The notes beneath the pieces were generated by a model. That model searched no databases, was not told where the DNA came from, and saw only the letters and a list, made by a program, of their open reading frames with translations. A stretch of DNA of 10,688 nucleotides, taken from the NCBI GenBank assembly GCA_030432815.1, contig JAUILB010000080.1, forward strand, positions 1-10,688. The letters run 5' to 3'. This document shows, piece after piece, positions 1 to 6,901 of this stretch (positions within the stretch are counted from its first letter, which is position 1; the number at the start of each line of letters is the position of its first letter). The DNA comes from Alphaproteobacteria bacterium. Lineage in GTDB: Bacteria; Pseudomonadota; Alphaproteobacteria; Sphingomonadales; Emcibacteraceae. The position numbers were made by a program, and so were the translations under genes.

Positions 1-546
1 AATAGCAAGCGGCATACCACCGAGCGATCCTGAACGCGTTGTTTCCGGGGTGTTATAATCTGCATGGGCATCCAGCCACAAAATGCTTACAGACGATGTG
101 TCAGTGGATGTTAAGGATTGCTGTAATCCCCCCAGCATACCAAGTGCCGAAGGACAACTGGCAAGAAAACCGACAGTGAAATAACCGTCTGTTTCATTTT
201 GCATCACGTTATCCGCCAATCTTCCGTTGGCATATCCCATTTTGCGCCAGCTTCCATATTCGGATGCTTCACGTTCTGAAAGTTCAGCGTGGGAAACCCT
301 TATTTCCGCATTAAGTTCACGTAGCATATCCTGAATGCCGCCTTCAACCATGACTTCAGGGCCATTAAGAGCGTTCTGTCCACCGGAACCGGGCCTATGT
401 GATTGTGCGGCAATGGCGATCCGCATGGTACCGTCTTCATTAAAATAATTTCTGTCGGTTGTATCGTCTTTTTTAACAAGTTGCGCGAATGCTATAGTGG
501 GAATAAGCGATAAAGCAATTGCATATTTAAGTGCCCCTGATTTCAT
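1..546 (-). CDS. Exported arginase/ureohydrolase-fold protein, 5' part only (C-terminus beyond left edge)
   Basis: The first 182 codons are present; the gene runs off the left edge. The start is the ATG at 546-544, with AAGGGA about eight bases upstream. Residues 1-21 form a Sec signal peptide with a likely AFA cleavage site (19-21), so the protein should act in the periplasm or outside. Residues 155-182 match the ureohydrolase metal-site block: D159-A-H161-A-D163, then NTPETT and SGSLGGMP. Arginases and agmatinases hydrolyse guanidino compounds at a two-manganese site. The preceding block, usually GGDHS with a metal-binding His, reads LASCPS (C131 at the His position), a deviation also present in some uncharacterised arginase-like proteins as I recall them. 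Substrate is unknown and arginase activity should not be assumed. The C-terminal metal ligands are outside the window. Family call firm, function open. Confidence 0.82.
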   Translation of the reverse strand, partial: MKSGALKYAIALSLIPTIAFAQLVKKDDTTDRNYFNEDGTMRIAIAAQSHRPGSGGQNALNGPEVMVEGGIQDMLRELNAEIRVSHAELSEREASEYGSWRKMGYANGRLADNVMQNETDGYFTVGFLASCPSALGMLGGLQQSLTSTDTSSVSILWLDAHADYNTPETTRSGSLGGMPLAI

Positions 547-641
547 TTGTGGGTTCCCTTTGTATTTTTATTTTGTGATATCAAAAAGTTACTATATTAC
601 CTCTGATAGAGTCAATTTAGATACAGGGCAGAATGACGTAA
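547..641. promoter_or_regulatory. Divergent intergenic region with start signals for both flanking genes
   Basis: These 95 AT-rich bases separate the minus-strand arginase-like gene from the plus-strand LOG gene, so promoters for both should lie here or just inside the genes. I could not assign a -35/-10 pair with correct spacing on either strand. On the plus side AGGGCAG (625-631) is the probable ribosome binding site for the LOG gene. A two-codon ORF, ATGACGTAA (633-641), directly abuts the LOG start codon. Confidence 0.45.
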
Positions 642-1307
642 ATGAATAACAATATCAGTAAAGACGAAGGTTTTCTGAAAGATTCTCACGGTTTTTTTCG
701 TGATCTGGGCCGTATTTTTGAGATAGCCTGGGACTTCTGGAATGGATTTAACAGGTTACGTGGCATAGGCCCGTGTGTAACTGTTTTTGGATCCGCCCGT
801 TTTAAAGAGGGCGAACCTTATTATGATCTTGCGCGTGAAATAGGAAAGAAGCTTGGTGAAAATGGTTATGCGGTTATGACCGGTGGTGGGCCGGGTGTTA
901 TGGAAGCCGCAAACAGAGGTGCATTTGATGTTGGAGCCAAATCTATTGGCTGTAATATTGTATTGCCCTATGAACAGCATTTAAACCCGTATAGCAAAAT
1001 CAGTATAGAATTTGATTTTTTCTTTGTCCGTAAAGTGATGCTTGTCAAATATTCGCATGCCTTTGTTATGATGCCCGGTGGGTTCGGTACTATGGATGAA
1101 ATGTTTGAAACGCTTACACTGATACAGACGGGCACGATCAAAAATTTTCCTGTTATTGCTTTTGGTTCGGATTACTGGAATGAGTTAAAACCATTTGCGG
1201 AAAAAAGCCTTTTGAAACATAAAACGATCGATCGGGAAGATCTTGATCTGGTTAAAGTAACAGACGATATTGATGAGCTGATTGAAATTATCAATTCGTA
1301 TGTTTAA
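642..1307 (+). CDS. LOG-family protein (nucleoside 5'-monophosphate phosphoribohydrolase type)
   Basis: A 221-residue cytoplasmic Rossmann-fold protein of the LOG family (TIGR00730 type, formerly labelled lysine decarboxylase-like). Both diagnostic blocks are present: GGGPGVMEAAN at 81-91 and PGGFGTMDE at 145-153, which form the phosphate/ribose site and contain the catalytic Glu; R130-K131 sits before the second block as usual. Characterised members split N-glycosidic bonds of nucleoside 5'-monophosphates; plant LOG releases cytokinin bases, and bacterial members are often housekeeping or base-salvage enzymes. The N-terminal 40 residues form a helical extension. The start ATG at 642 has AGGGCAG about ten bases upstream. 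The VOC lipoprotein follows after 32 bases with no terminator between, so co-transcription is likely. Substrate is not readable from sequence. Confidence 0.9.
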   Translation: MNNNISKDEGFLKDSHGFFRDLGRIFEIAWDFWNGFNRLRGIGPCVTVFGSARFKEGEPYYDLAREIGKKLGENGYAVMTGGGPGVMEAANRGAFDVGAKSIGCNIVLPYEQHLNPYSKISIEFDFFFVRKVMLVKYSHAFVMMPGGFGTMDEMFETLTLIQTGTIKNFPVIAFGSDYWNELKPFAEKSLLKHKTIDREDLDLVKVTDDIDELIEIINSYV

Positions 1308-1339
1308 GATTATACGCAAAGCATATTAGGGAGAAAATA

Positions 1340-2347
1340 ATGCCAAGGATTATTAAAGTCATTTTAGTCATCGGATTTGCCACTCTGGCAGGGTGTTCAG
1401 ATAACAATGCGTCAAATGATACGGAACAGACAATGGCAAGCGTTGAAGAACGGGCCAATGACATAATTGGTAATAACGCATATCTATATTACAAGAATTA
1501 TGATGAAGCTATTGATTTTTATCATAATAAGATGGGCTTTAAAAATGTGTTTGAGTTTCCCGGATTTGCCATGATCCTGCAATTTTCACCAACCACATTT
1601 ATCACTGTTGTCAATGATGACGGGTCGGGCAGGGGAATGCATAGCGCGGATGAGCCAAAAACAATTGCAATTGCATTACTGACCGACCAGGTTGATGGTT
1701 GGTATGAGTATGCCGTCTCGCAGGATATGGCAGTTCGTAATCCACCAAAACCGCTTGGGGACAGCCCCCATAATGGATTTTTGGTAACCGATCCGGGTGG
1801 ATATATCCTTGAATTTGAATATTTTGCGCCGCATGCGGAAAATGTGAATTTTATGCCACTGCTTGACCCGATGGAAAATATGTATGTTGATCCGGATCAG
1901 GGAAGTCCGCGTCCCGCTGATCTTGGTTTCAAAGCCGGTATTTACTGGCTTTATCATAGTGACAGAGAAGGCATTGAAAAATTTTATACGGACGCATTTG
2001 GATTTGAAAAAATAGTCGTTCAGCCATTTTCAGATATTTTTACATCAAGCGCGACGGGTTTTATAGGTTTGGTGGATGGCAATGGGCCGGGTATTCATAG
2101 TGCCACCCATGACAAGGCTGTAAATGTCGGTTTTATGACCAGTAATGCGCAAGCATGGTGGGATCATTTAAAAACGGTTGAAGGTTTTACTTTCCGGCAT
2201 GATGAACTTTATCATGAAAATGATAGTAATGGTGTCAATCTGATTGACATTGTTATCGGATATGACCCTGAAAACTATTTTATTGAAATTGATCAGTTTC
2301 TTGATAATGAAGCGAATAAGGCGATCCGGGAAGCGCTCGGTCAATAG
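1340..2347 (+). CDS. Two-domain VOC (glyoxalase/dioxygenase fold) lipoprotein
   Basis: 335 residues. The N-terminus is a lipoprotein signal with lipobox L16-A-G-C19; Ser at +2 predicts sorting to the outer membrane by the Lol rule. A short linker leads to two vicinal-oxygen-chelate domains at about 47-162 and 198-320. Each starts with a strand followed by an 'AIDFYHNKMGF'-type or 'IEKFYTDAFGF'-type helix and ends with a DP-x-x-Y-x-x-E strand, giving E158 and E316 as the usual last metal-ligand position. VOC enzymes include glyoxalases, extradiol dioxygenases and resistance proteins; nothing here fixes the substrate. The start is supported by GGGAGA at 1329-1334. Most VOC proteins are cytosolic, so envelope anchoring is unusual. 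The gene probably shares a transcript with the LOG gene and ends at a strong terminator. Confidence 0.87.
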   Translation: MPRIIKVILVIGFATLAGCSDNNASNDTEQTMASVEERANDIIGNNAYLYYKNYDEAIDFYHNKMGFKNVFEFPGFAMILQFSPTTFITVVNDDGSGRGMHSADEPKTIAIALLTDQVDGWYEYAVSQDMAVRNPPKPLGDSPHNGFLVTDPGGYILEFEYFAPHAENVNFMPLLDPMENMYVDPDQGSPRPADLGFKAGIYWLYHSDREGIEKFYTDAFGFEKIVVQPFSDIFTSSATGFIGLVDGNGPGIHSATHDKAVNVGFMTSNAQAWWDHLKTVEGFTFRHDELYHENDSNGVNLIDIVIGYDPENYFIEIDQFLDNEANKAIREALGQ

Positions 2348-2373
2348 CCGCAAGGGTTTATTTTTTTAAAACG

Positions 2374-2405
2374 AACGCCGGAAAGTTAAACTTCCGGCGT
2401 TTTTT
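2374..2405 (+). terminator. Rho-independent terminator after the VOC lipoprotein gene
   Basis: A perfect 10-bp stem (AACGCCGGAA at 2374-2383 with TTCCGGCGTT at 2392-2401) closes an 8-base loop and runs into a T tract (2400-2405). It lies 26 bases after the stop codon and closes the LOG/VOC transcription unit. Confidence 0.93.
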
Positions 2406-2497
2406 AATGTATTTTTAAGTACATATCTTAAGATTTATTTCACTAATTCTGATCATTATTCTTTGGAAAGATAAATTAATACTCAGGAAATCATTTC

Positions 2498-3424
2498 ATG
2501 AATTCAATATATAAAGCCTTCATATTCAGTACAACTTCGATGCTTGTAATATCAGGAGCCACTGCACAGGATATTGAGCCGGAATTTTCACTTTCCGCTA
2601 GTGCAGGTCTGGAATATGACAGTAACCTTACCGTTGATGCAATTGACACATCAAGCAATATTGGCGACGAAGCTGTTGTGCTTGATGCCAGTGCGGGGGT
2701 TGAATTGGTGGATAATGATCAATATGGATTTTCCGCAGGGTATGATTTCTTTCAAACACTTCATTTTGATCTTGATAGTTTTGATATGAGCATTCACAGC
2801 TTTAATGCTGATGGCAGATATACAGTGAATGATATAGATTTCGGTACAACTTTGATGTTCAATGCAATCGGCCTCGGTGGGGACAGTTTTCTGAACATTA
2901 CAACTGTGCGTCCAAATGTTGGATATCTGATGCCAAATAACAAAGTTTATCTTACGGGTACATATGAATATCAGAAACATTCATTTCAGCAGAATGCTGT
3001 TTTAGCCCGTAATGGTAACAGAAACGGTTTAATCGCTTCTGTTTTATATATTATCGGTGAGGGTCGGACAGCTTCAGCAAGCTACCAATGGACGGATCAT
3101 AACACAACTGACCCCGGATTTAGTTACACGGGCAGTACGATTGATATATCCTTCCGTTTTCCTGTGCAAATGTCTGAAAGGGAAACAACTGTCAGAGCCG
3201 GTTATAGGTATCAAAGTCGCGGATATGATAATGCAAGTGCTTTGTATAATAATGGGACCGTTCGTGATGATAACAGGCACCGATTTACCGCATCCTGGAA
3301 AGTTCCAATCAGCAATGGATTTTTTGGTGAGGCGGAAATTGAATATTTGTCATCGAATTCGAATTACCTTCCCGTGGATTATAGTGAAACCATCACTACG
3401 GTTAAACTTGGCTGGGAATATTAA
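2498..3424 (+). CDS. Outer-membrane beta-barrel protein, uncharacterised
   Basis: 308 residues with a Sec signal peptide (cleavage probably after ATA, 21-23). The mature chain is a run of alternating polar/hydrophobic strands with aromatic girdle residues, Asn/Asp/Gly-rich loops, no Cys, and a C-terminal strand ending in WEY; a final aromatic residue is typical of BAM-assembled barrels. The early EYDSNLT segment and the late strand pattern resemble the barrel half of DUF560/SLAM-like proteins, but the N-terminal TPR part of those proteins is absent, so this is only a resemblance. AGGAAA at 2485-2490 supports the ATG at 2498. It stands after a terminator, so its promoter should be in 2406-2497, where I could not define boxes. 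Two exported helical proteins follow on the same strand. Ligand or function unknown. Confidence 0.8.
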   Translation: MNSIYKAFIFSTTSMLVISGATAQDIEPEFSLSASAGLEYDSNLTVDAIDTSSNIGDEAVVLDASAGVELVDNDQYGFSAGYDFFQTLHFDLDSFDMSIHSFNADGRYTVNDIDFGTTLMFNAIGLGGDSFLNITTVRPNVGYLMPNNKVYLTGTYEYQKHSFQQNAVLARNGNRNGLIASVLYIIGEGRTASASYQWTDHNTTDPGFSYTGSTIDISFRFPVQMSERETTVRAGYRYQSRGYDNASALYNNGTVRDDNRHRFTASWKVPISNGFFGEAEIEYLSSNSNYLPVDYSETITTVKLGWEY

Positions 3425-3542
3425 AAATCTTATTCTGATAAGCTAAAAGTTTATCTAAAATTATGAAATGTTTAATTTATTGATCTTACTTTTGACATAT
3501 TAAATAATCATAATTGATGTGTTTGACACGAAAGGAAATATT

Positions 3543-4070
3543 ATGCGCCCACTTAAGTACATGACAGCACTTGCAACCGTAATGATAGTTAGCGGTGTTG
3601 CTAATGCTCAAGAAGTTGACCCTGAAGGTGAAGTTGAAGAAACTCCAATTCTTACCATGGAAGAAATAAACGCGAATTTTGAAGCTGCGCGTGAAGAGCG
3701 CAAGACTGCTCTCAGAGAACGTGAAATGGATGATGATGACGCCGATGATGAAAGCGAAGAAGGCGACGACGAAGGCGGTCATGTAAATGATGAAATTAAT
3801 GCTGCATTTGCAGAGGCCCGCGCAGAACGCCTTGATGCTTTACATGCGCGTCGTGATGCACGGAAGGAAGCAAATGAAGAAGCTAAAGCTGCCCGCGATG
3901 CCGCTAAAGAAGATGCCAAGATGGCGCGCGAATTAGCAAAAGAAGAAGCAAAAGCAGCACGTGAATTGGCCAGAGAGGAAGCAAAACTGGCCCGTGAAAT
4001 TGCAAAAGAAGAAGCAAAAGCAGCCCGTGATGCAGCGAAAGAAGCCCGGGAAGCCGCAAAGGGCAACTGA
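3543..4070 (+). CDS. Exported charged protein with acidic tract and 11-residue helical repeats
   Basis: 175 residues, family not recognised. I chose the ATG at 3543 because AAGGAAA (3532-3538) is correctly placed and the signal peptide (1-22, cleavage after ANA) starts there; an in-frame GTG at 3519 would add eight residues before it. Order of parts: signal peptide; motif copy A at 43-60 (N-x-N-F-E-A-x-R...L-R-x-R); acidic tract at 63-78 made almost only of D and E; motif copy B at 86-103; then five 11-residue repeats at 112-166 (consensus EEAKxARExAK) and a partial sixth at 167-173. The tail should be one long, highly charged helix; hendecad repeats occur in right-handed coiled coils, group 3 LEA proteins and lipid-binding amphipathic helices. 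No Cys. Likely periplasmic. The role is unknown; possibilities include an envelope spacer, a chaperone-like stress protein or metal buffering. Confidence 0.83.
   Translation: MRPLKYMTALATVMIVSGVANAQEVDPEGEVEETPILTMEEINANFEAAREERKTALREREMDDDDADDESEEGDDEGGHVNDEINAAFAEARAERLDALHARRDARKEANEEAKAARDAAKEDAKMARELAKEEAKAARELAREEAKLAREIAKEEAKAARDAAKEAREAAKGN
3876..4061 (+). repeat. Tandem imperfect 33-bp repeats encoding 11-residue units
   Basis: Five consecutive 33-base units plus a truncated sixth encode EEAKAARDAAK, EDAKMARELAK, EEAKAARELAR, EEAKLAREIAK, EEAKAARDAAK and EAREAAK. Units differ at synonymous and conservative positions, so the protein pattern is better kept than the DNA, which suggests selection on the helix rather than very recent expansion. 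Confidence 0.9.
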
Positions 4071-4092
4071 TAAAATTAAAAAATGTATTTTT

Positions 4093-4121
4093 AAAAGCCC
4101 CTATTTATAGGGGCTTTTTTT
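4093..4121 (+). terminator. Rho-independent terminator after the repeat protein gene
   Basis: An 11-bp stem AAAAGCCCCTA (4093-4103) pairs with TAGGGGCTTTT (4108-4118) around a TTTA loop, and a T run continues to 4121. It is 22 bases after the stop codon, so the next gene needs its own promoter. Confidence 0.93.
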
Positions 4122-4148
4122 ATGTAAAAATCATCCTGTATACTAATT

Positions 4149-4173
4149 TTAACATTTGTTTAACTTTTGTTAA
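4149..4173. other. AT-rich imperfect dyad upstream of the small exported protein gene
   Basis: TTAACA (4149-4154), GTT-T-AAC (4158-4164) and TGTTAA (4168-4173) are arranged symmetrically around base 4161. It could be an operator for the gene starting at 4270, but dyads of this quality arise by chance in AT-rich spacers. Confidence 0.3.
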
Positions 4174-4269
4174 TAAATGATTGATAAATTTATATTTAGT
4201 ACAGTTTTCACCCTTGCTGATTGGTATGTGTTTATGCAGGAAATTTGAACATAATTTGAGCAAGAAACA

Positions 4270-4623
4270 ATGAAACAAAACATCGTAAAGACCATGAAGA
4301 GGGTAATCGTGGGAGGGCTTTGCGGGTTTTTGGGTATTGTGACCCCATCCTTGGCTGGGGCAGAACCGCAACAGGAAAAATCTTTGACTGTTTTAAAAGA
4401 ATGGTCGCCGGAAATTGATGTGAATGGCAATTTCGAGGCGGACAGGCGTGCCTGGCTTGCGTCATTACGTGCGCAGCGCGTTACGATTGACCCGGATAAA
4501 ATTATTGCCGAGGAACTTGAACCTATTGATAGTGATGCTGAGGCGGAAGACGAATTTTCAAGGGAAACTTTGTATAGCTATATTGATGCAATTTCAGAAG
4601 AAATTGATCAGCTACAAAAATAA
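4270..4623 (+). CDS. Small exported protein sharing a motif with the upstream repeat protein
   Basis: 117 residues, family not recognised. Residues 1-31 form a Sec signal peptide with basic N-region, Gly/Leu core and a likely AGA cleavage site (29-31). Residues 52-69 (N-x-N-F-E-A-x-R...S-L-R-x-Q) match the two motif copies of the preceding protein; an acidic linker follows (77-95, rich in E and D), then a predicted C-terminal helix (97-117). The architecture of signal peptide, motif, acidic linker and helix is thus a shortened version of the neighbour. The ribosome binding site is poor (no clear AGGA before 4270), so the exact start is less certain; an internal ATG at 4294 would shorten the signal peptide. 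A terminator lies upstream. No terminator separates it from argC, so some read-through into argC is possible. Function unknown. Confidence 0.72.
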   Translation: MKQNIVKTMKRVIVGGLCGFLGIVTPSLAGAEPQQEKSLTVLKEWSPEIDVNGNFEADRRAWLASLRAQRVTIDPDKIIAEELEPIDSDAEAEDEFSRETLYSYIDAISEEIDQLQK

Positions 4624-4698
4624 TACACCTTGGGAAAATTGATTGTGCTTGATGCTAAATCCGTTTATATGGGTTTTGGCTAATTAAAGGACACAATC

Positions 4699-5763
4699 AT
4701 GGCGCAGACAATTAAGGCAGCTATTCTCGGAGCAAGCGGATATACGGGGGCAGAATTAATCCGTCTTCTACAGCGTCACCCTTATGTTAAAATCACGCTC
4801 ATGACGGCTGACCGTAAGGCAGGCCAGCCAATTGATGATGTGTTTCCGCATCTTGGCGGGGAAAATCTGCCTGATCTGGTTGCTATTGATGATGTAGACT
4901 GGAAAGCGACTGATGTGGATGTTGTATTTTGTGCACTTCCTCATGCCACAAGCCAGCGTATTATCAAGGAAATATTTGAAAAATCTGCAAATCAGAACAT
5001 CAAAGTCGTTGATTTAAGCGCGGATTTTAGAATTCGTGATGCGGGTACCTATGCCAAATGGTACGGTGGCAAACATGATGCACTTGATTTGCAGAAAGAA
5101 GCAGTCTACGGCCTTACGGAACATTACCGGGATGATATAATAAATGCCCGTCTTGTGGCATGCCCGGGATGCTATCCGACGGCGGCGTTACTTGCACTTA
5201 TTCCGCTTATGCAGGAAAAAGTGATTTCAAAAGACGGGATTATTATTGATGCGAAGTCGGGGGTAAGTGGTGCCGGGCGTTCGCTTAAGGAAGCAAACCT
5301 GTTTACCGAAGTATCAGAAGCCATGCATCCATATGGGATTGCGGCGCATCGTCATGCCCCGGAAATTGAACAGGAACTCAGCCGTGCATTTGGTGGTGAT
5401 CTTCTTGTTACCTTTACGCCGCATTTGATCCCCATGAACCGAGGGGAGCTTGAAACAATTTATGTTAACCTTGCTGATGATAAAACTGCGAATGATCTTC
5501 GTACAATTCTTCAGAAAACATATGCTAATGAACCATTCATAACTGTTGTTCAGGAAGGCGTCGTTCCGGCAAGCCGTCATGTGCGCGGTTCCAATAATAC
5601 CTTAATCGGTGTATTCGATGACCGGGTGCCGGGACGGGCGATCATTGTGGTCACCATTGATAACCTTGTGAAAGGATCATCAGGGCAGGCAATTCAAAAC
5701 ATGAACCTTATGTTTGGATTTGATGAAACATTGTCTCTTGAGCAAATGGCACTTTTTCCTTAA
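4699..5763 (+). CDS. argC: N-acetyl-gamma-glutamyl-phosphate reductase
   Basis: 354 residues, the normal length for the long (type 1) ArgC. It catalyses the NADPH-dependent reduction of N-acetyl-glutamyl phosphate to N-acetylglutamate semialdehyde, the third step of arginine biosynthesis, in the cytoplasm. Visible evidence: the nucleotide-binding loop GASGYTGAEL at 11-20; the active-site block ACPGCYPT at 154-161 with catalytic C158; SGVSGAGR at 187-194; the conserved HRHAPEI at 217-223 holding the catalytic His; and PHLIPMNRG at 241-249. AAAGGA (4686-4691) supports the ATG at 4699. No other arg genes are in the window, so the pathway is scattered in this genome, as in many proteobacteria. 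The stop codon is one base from that of the opposing gene. Confident assignment. Confidence 0.97.
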   Translation: MAQTIKAAILGASGYTGAELIRLLQRHPYVKITLMTADRKAGQPIDDVFPHLGGENLPDLVAIDDVDWKATDVDVVFCALPHATSQRIIKEIFEKSANQNIKVVDLSADFRIRDAGTYAKWYGGKHDALDLQKEAVYGLTEHYRDDIINARLVACPGCYPTAALLALIPLMQEKVISKDGIIIDAKSGVSGAGRSLKEANLFTEVSEAMHPYGIAAHRHAPEIEQELSRAFGGDLLVTFTPHLIPMNRGELETIYVNLADDKTANDLRTILQKTYANEPFITVVQEGVVPASRHVRGSNNTLIGVFDDRVPGRAIIVVTIDNLVKGSSGQAIQNMNLMFGFDETLSLEQMALFP

Positions 5764-5764
5764 T

Positions 5765-6901
5765 TCACCAGCCGTTGCAGCGGTTCCAGATTTCCACAAT
5801 TTCACGTCCGCCGTCAACAACATTATATTTATCATAAGCTGCTGCGGTCATGCAGGCATGATTGGGAAGGATACGCAGGCGTGTGCCGATGGGAAAGCGA
5901 TCAAAATCAAATGCTGACCCGTCCCGCGTAGTGATAATTCCATGTTCCTGATTGGCACTGCAAACATAAAGGTTATCGATAATTTTTCCGTCAATATCAG
6001 CCACAAGGCCGTATCCGGCATCGAAATCTGTGCCGCGTGTGCTTTGATCTTTGGAAAGGGCCATGCCGCCTGCATCAGTAATGATGCGGTTCTGGTTTTT
6101 TTTGTGGCTGATCACGGTTGTGAGTACGGATAGGGCCAAGTCAGACTCTGCATCTGCGTTTCCGGATCCCGCCTGATAAAGATCCTGAAACACATATACG
6201 CCCGCCCGTAATTCTGTTACGCCGGATAAATCCTTTGCATGAGTGGCAGTGGGCGTGGAACCACAACTTACAATCGGGCAGGGCAGTCCTGCGGCGCGAA
6301 TATTTTCGGCTGCGCGAACGATCAGGTCCCGTTCATTCTGTGCTGCTGCTATAAGGTCTTCTTCATTTTTTGAATGATAGCTTTCACCCGCGTGGGTCAG
6401 CACGCCGGCAAGTTCGGTTCCTTCGCCATCATTAATGGCGCGGGCGACATTTAACATTTCCGGATCATCCGGAGATAGTCCGGCCCGGTGCATATCCACA
6501 TCGATTTCCACCATCAGTTTGTAAACACGGTGGTATCTGACCCCGGCATCGCTTATGGCGCGGGCAACATCTGCGTTATCAATAATCATTTTAAGATCAA
6601 CGCCACGGTCAATGATGTCCTTTGCGCGGTCAAGTTTTTCAGGCACCATGCTGACGGCGTAGATAATATCTTTAAAACCGGCAGCGGCGAAATATTCGGC
6701 TTCACGAAGGGTTGAAACCGTAATCGGGCCTACGGATCCCCCGTTGATCATCAACGCGACCTCAACCGATTTAGCTGTCTTTACATGAGGACGAAGAGCA
6801 ACACCAAGCCTCTCCGCCTGCTTATTCATGCGGTCAATATTGCGTTTGACAATCCCCTTATCGGCGATCAGGCAGGGGGTATAAAGTTCATCAAGCGTCA
6901 T
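5765..6901 (-). CDS. Fold-type III PLP enzyme, D-threonine aldolase / D-serine dehydratase (DSD1) family
   Basis: 378 residues, usual length for the family. The alanine-racemase-like N-terminal barrel carries RPHVKT at 37-42 with PLP lysine K41; CGSTPT at 213-218 is the PLP phosphate loop; the C-terminal domain has H320 and the H348-A-C350 pair, which binds the catalytic divalent metal in characterised members. Family reactions are retro-aldol cleavage of D-threonine or D-3-hydroxyaspartate to glycine plus an aldehyde, or dehydration of D-serine; the sequence does not tell these apart, and beta-hydroxyaspartate aldolase (BhcC type) is another possibility. No signal peptide, so cytoplasmic. 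Its ATG lies inside the end of the upstream FAD oxidoreductase gene (11-base overlap), pointing to translational coupling and a joint role, perhaps D-amino or hydroxy acid breakdown (inference). Confidence 0.88.
   Translation of the reverse strand: MTLDELYTPCLIADKGIVKRNIDRMNKQAERLGVALRPHVKTAKSVEVALMINGGSVGPITVSTLREAEYFAAAGFKDIIYAVSMVPEKLDRAKDIIDRGVDLKMIIDNADVARAISDAGVRYHRVYKLMVEIDVDMHRAGLSPDDPEMLNVARAINDGEGTELAGVLTHAGESYHSKNEEDLIAAAQNERDLIVRAAENIRAAGLPCPIVSCGSTPTATHAKDLSGVTELRAGVYVFQDLYQAGSGNADAESDLALSVLTTVISHKKNQNRIITDAGGMALSKDQSTRGTDFDAGYGLVADIDGKIIDNLYVCSANQEHGIITTRDGSAFDFDRFPIGTRLRILPNHACMTAAAYDKYNVVDGGREIVEIWNRCNGW

Noticed and set aside
3429..3442. Hairpin CTTAT/ATAAG after the barrel gene as a terminator
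   Set aside because: Only five AT-rich pairs and no following T run.
3492..3528. Two TTGACA boxes (3492-3497 and 3523-3528) before the repeat protein
   Set aside because: Both match a -35 box, but no acceptable -10 lies 16-18 bases downstream of either, so I did not call a promoter.
3519..3545. GTG at 3519 as start of the repeat protein
   Set aside because: It adds eight residues before a normal signal peptide and lacks a Shine-Dalgarno; the ATG at 3543 has AAGGAAA well placed.
3779..4066. A 95-residue minus-strand ORF rich in Ala, Ser, Arg and Phe
   Set aside because: It is the antisense of the 33-base repeats; its regular composition follows from the repeat codons, and it has no signal or ribosome binding site of its own.
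4170..4465. Overlapping minus-strand ORFs of 77-86 residues across the small exported protein
   Set aside because: They lie opposite a gene with a clear signal peptide and neighbour-shared motif, and show no family features.
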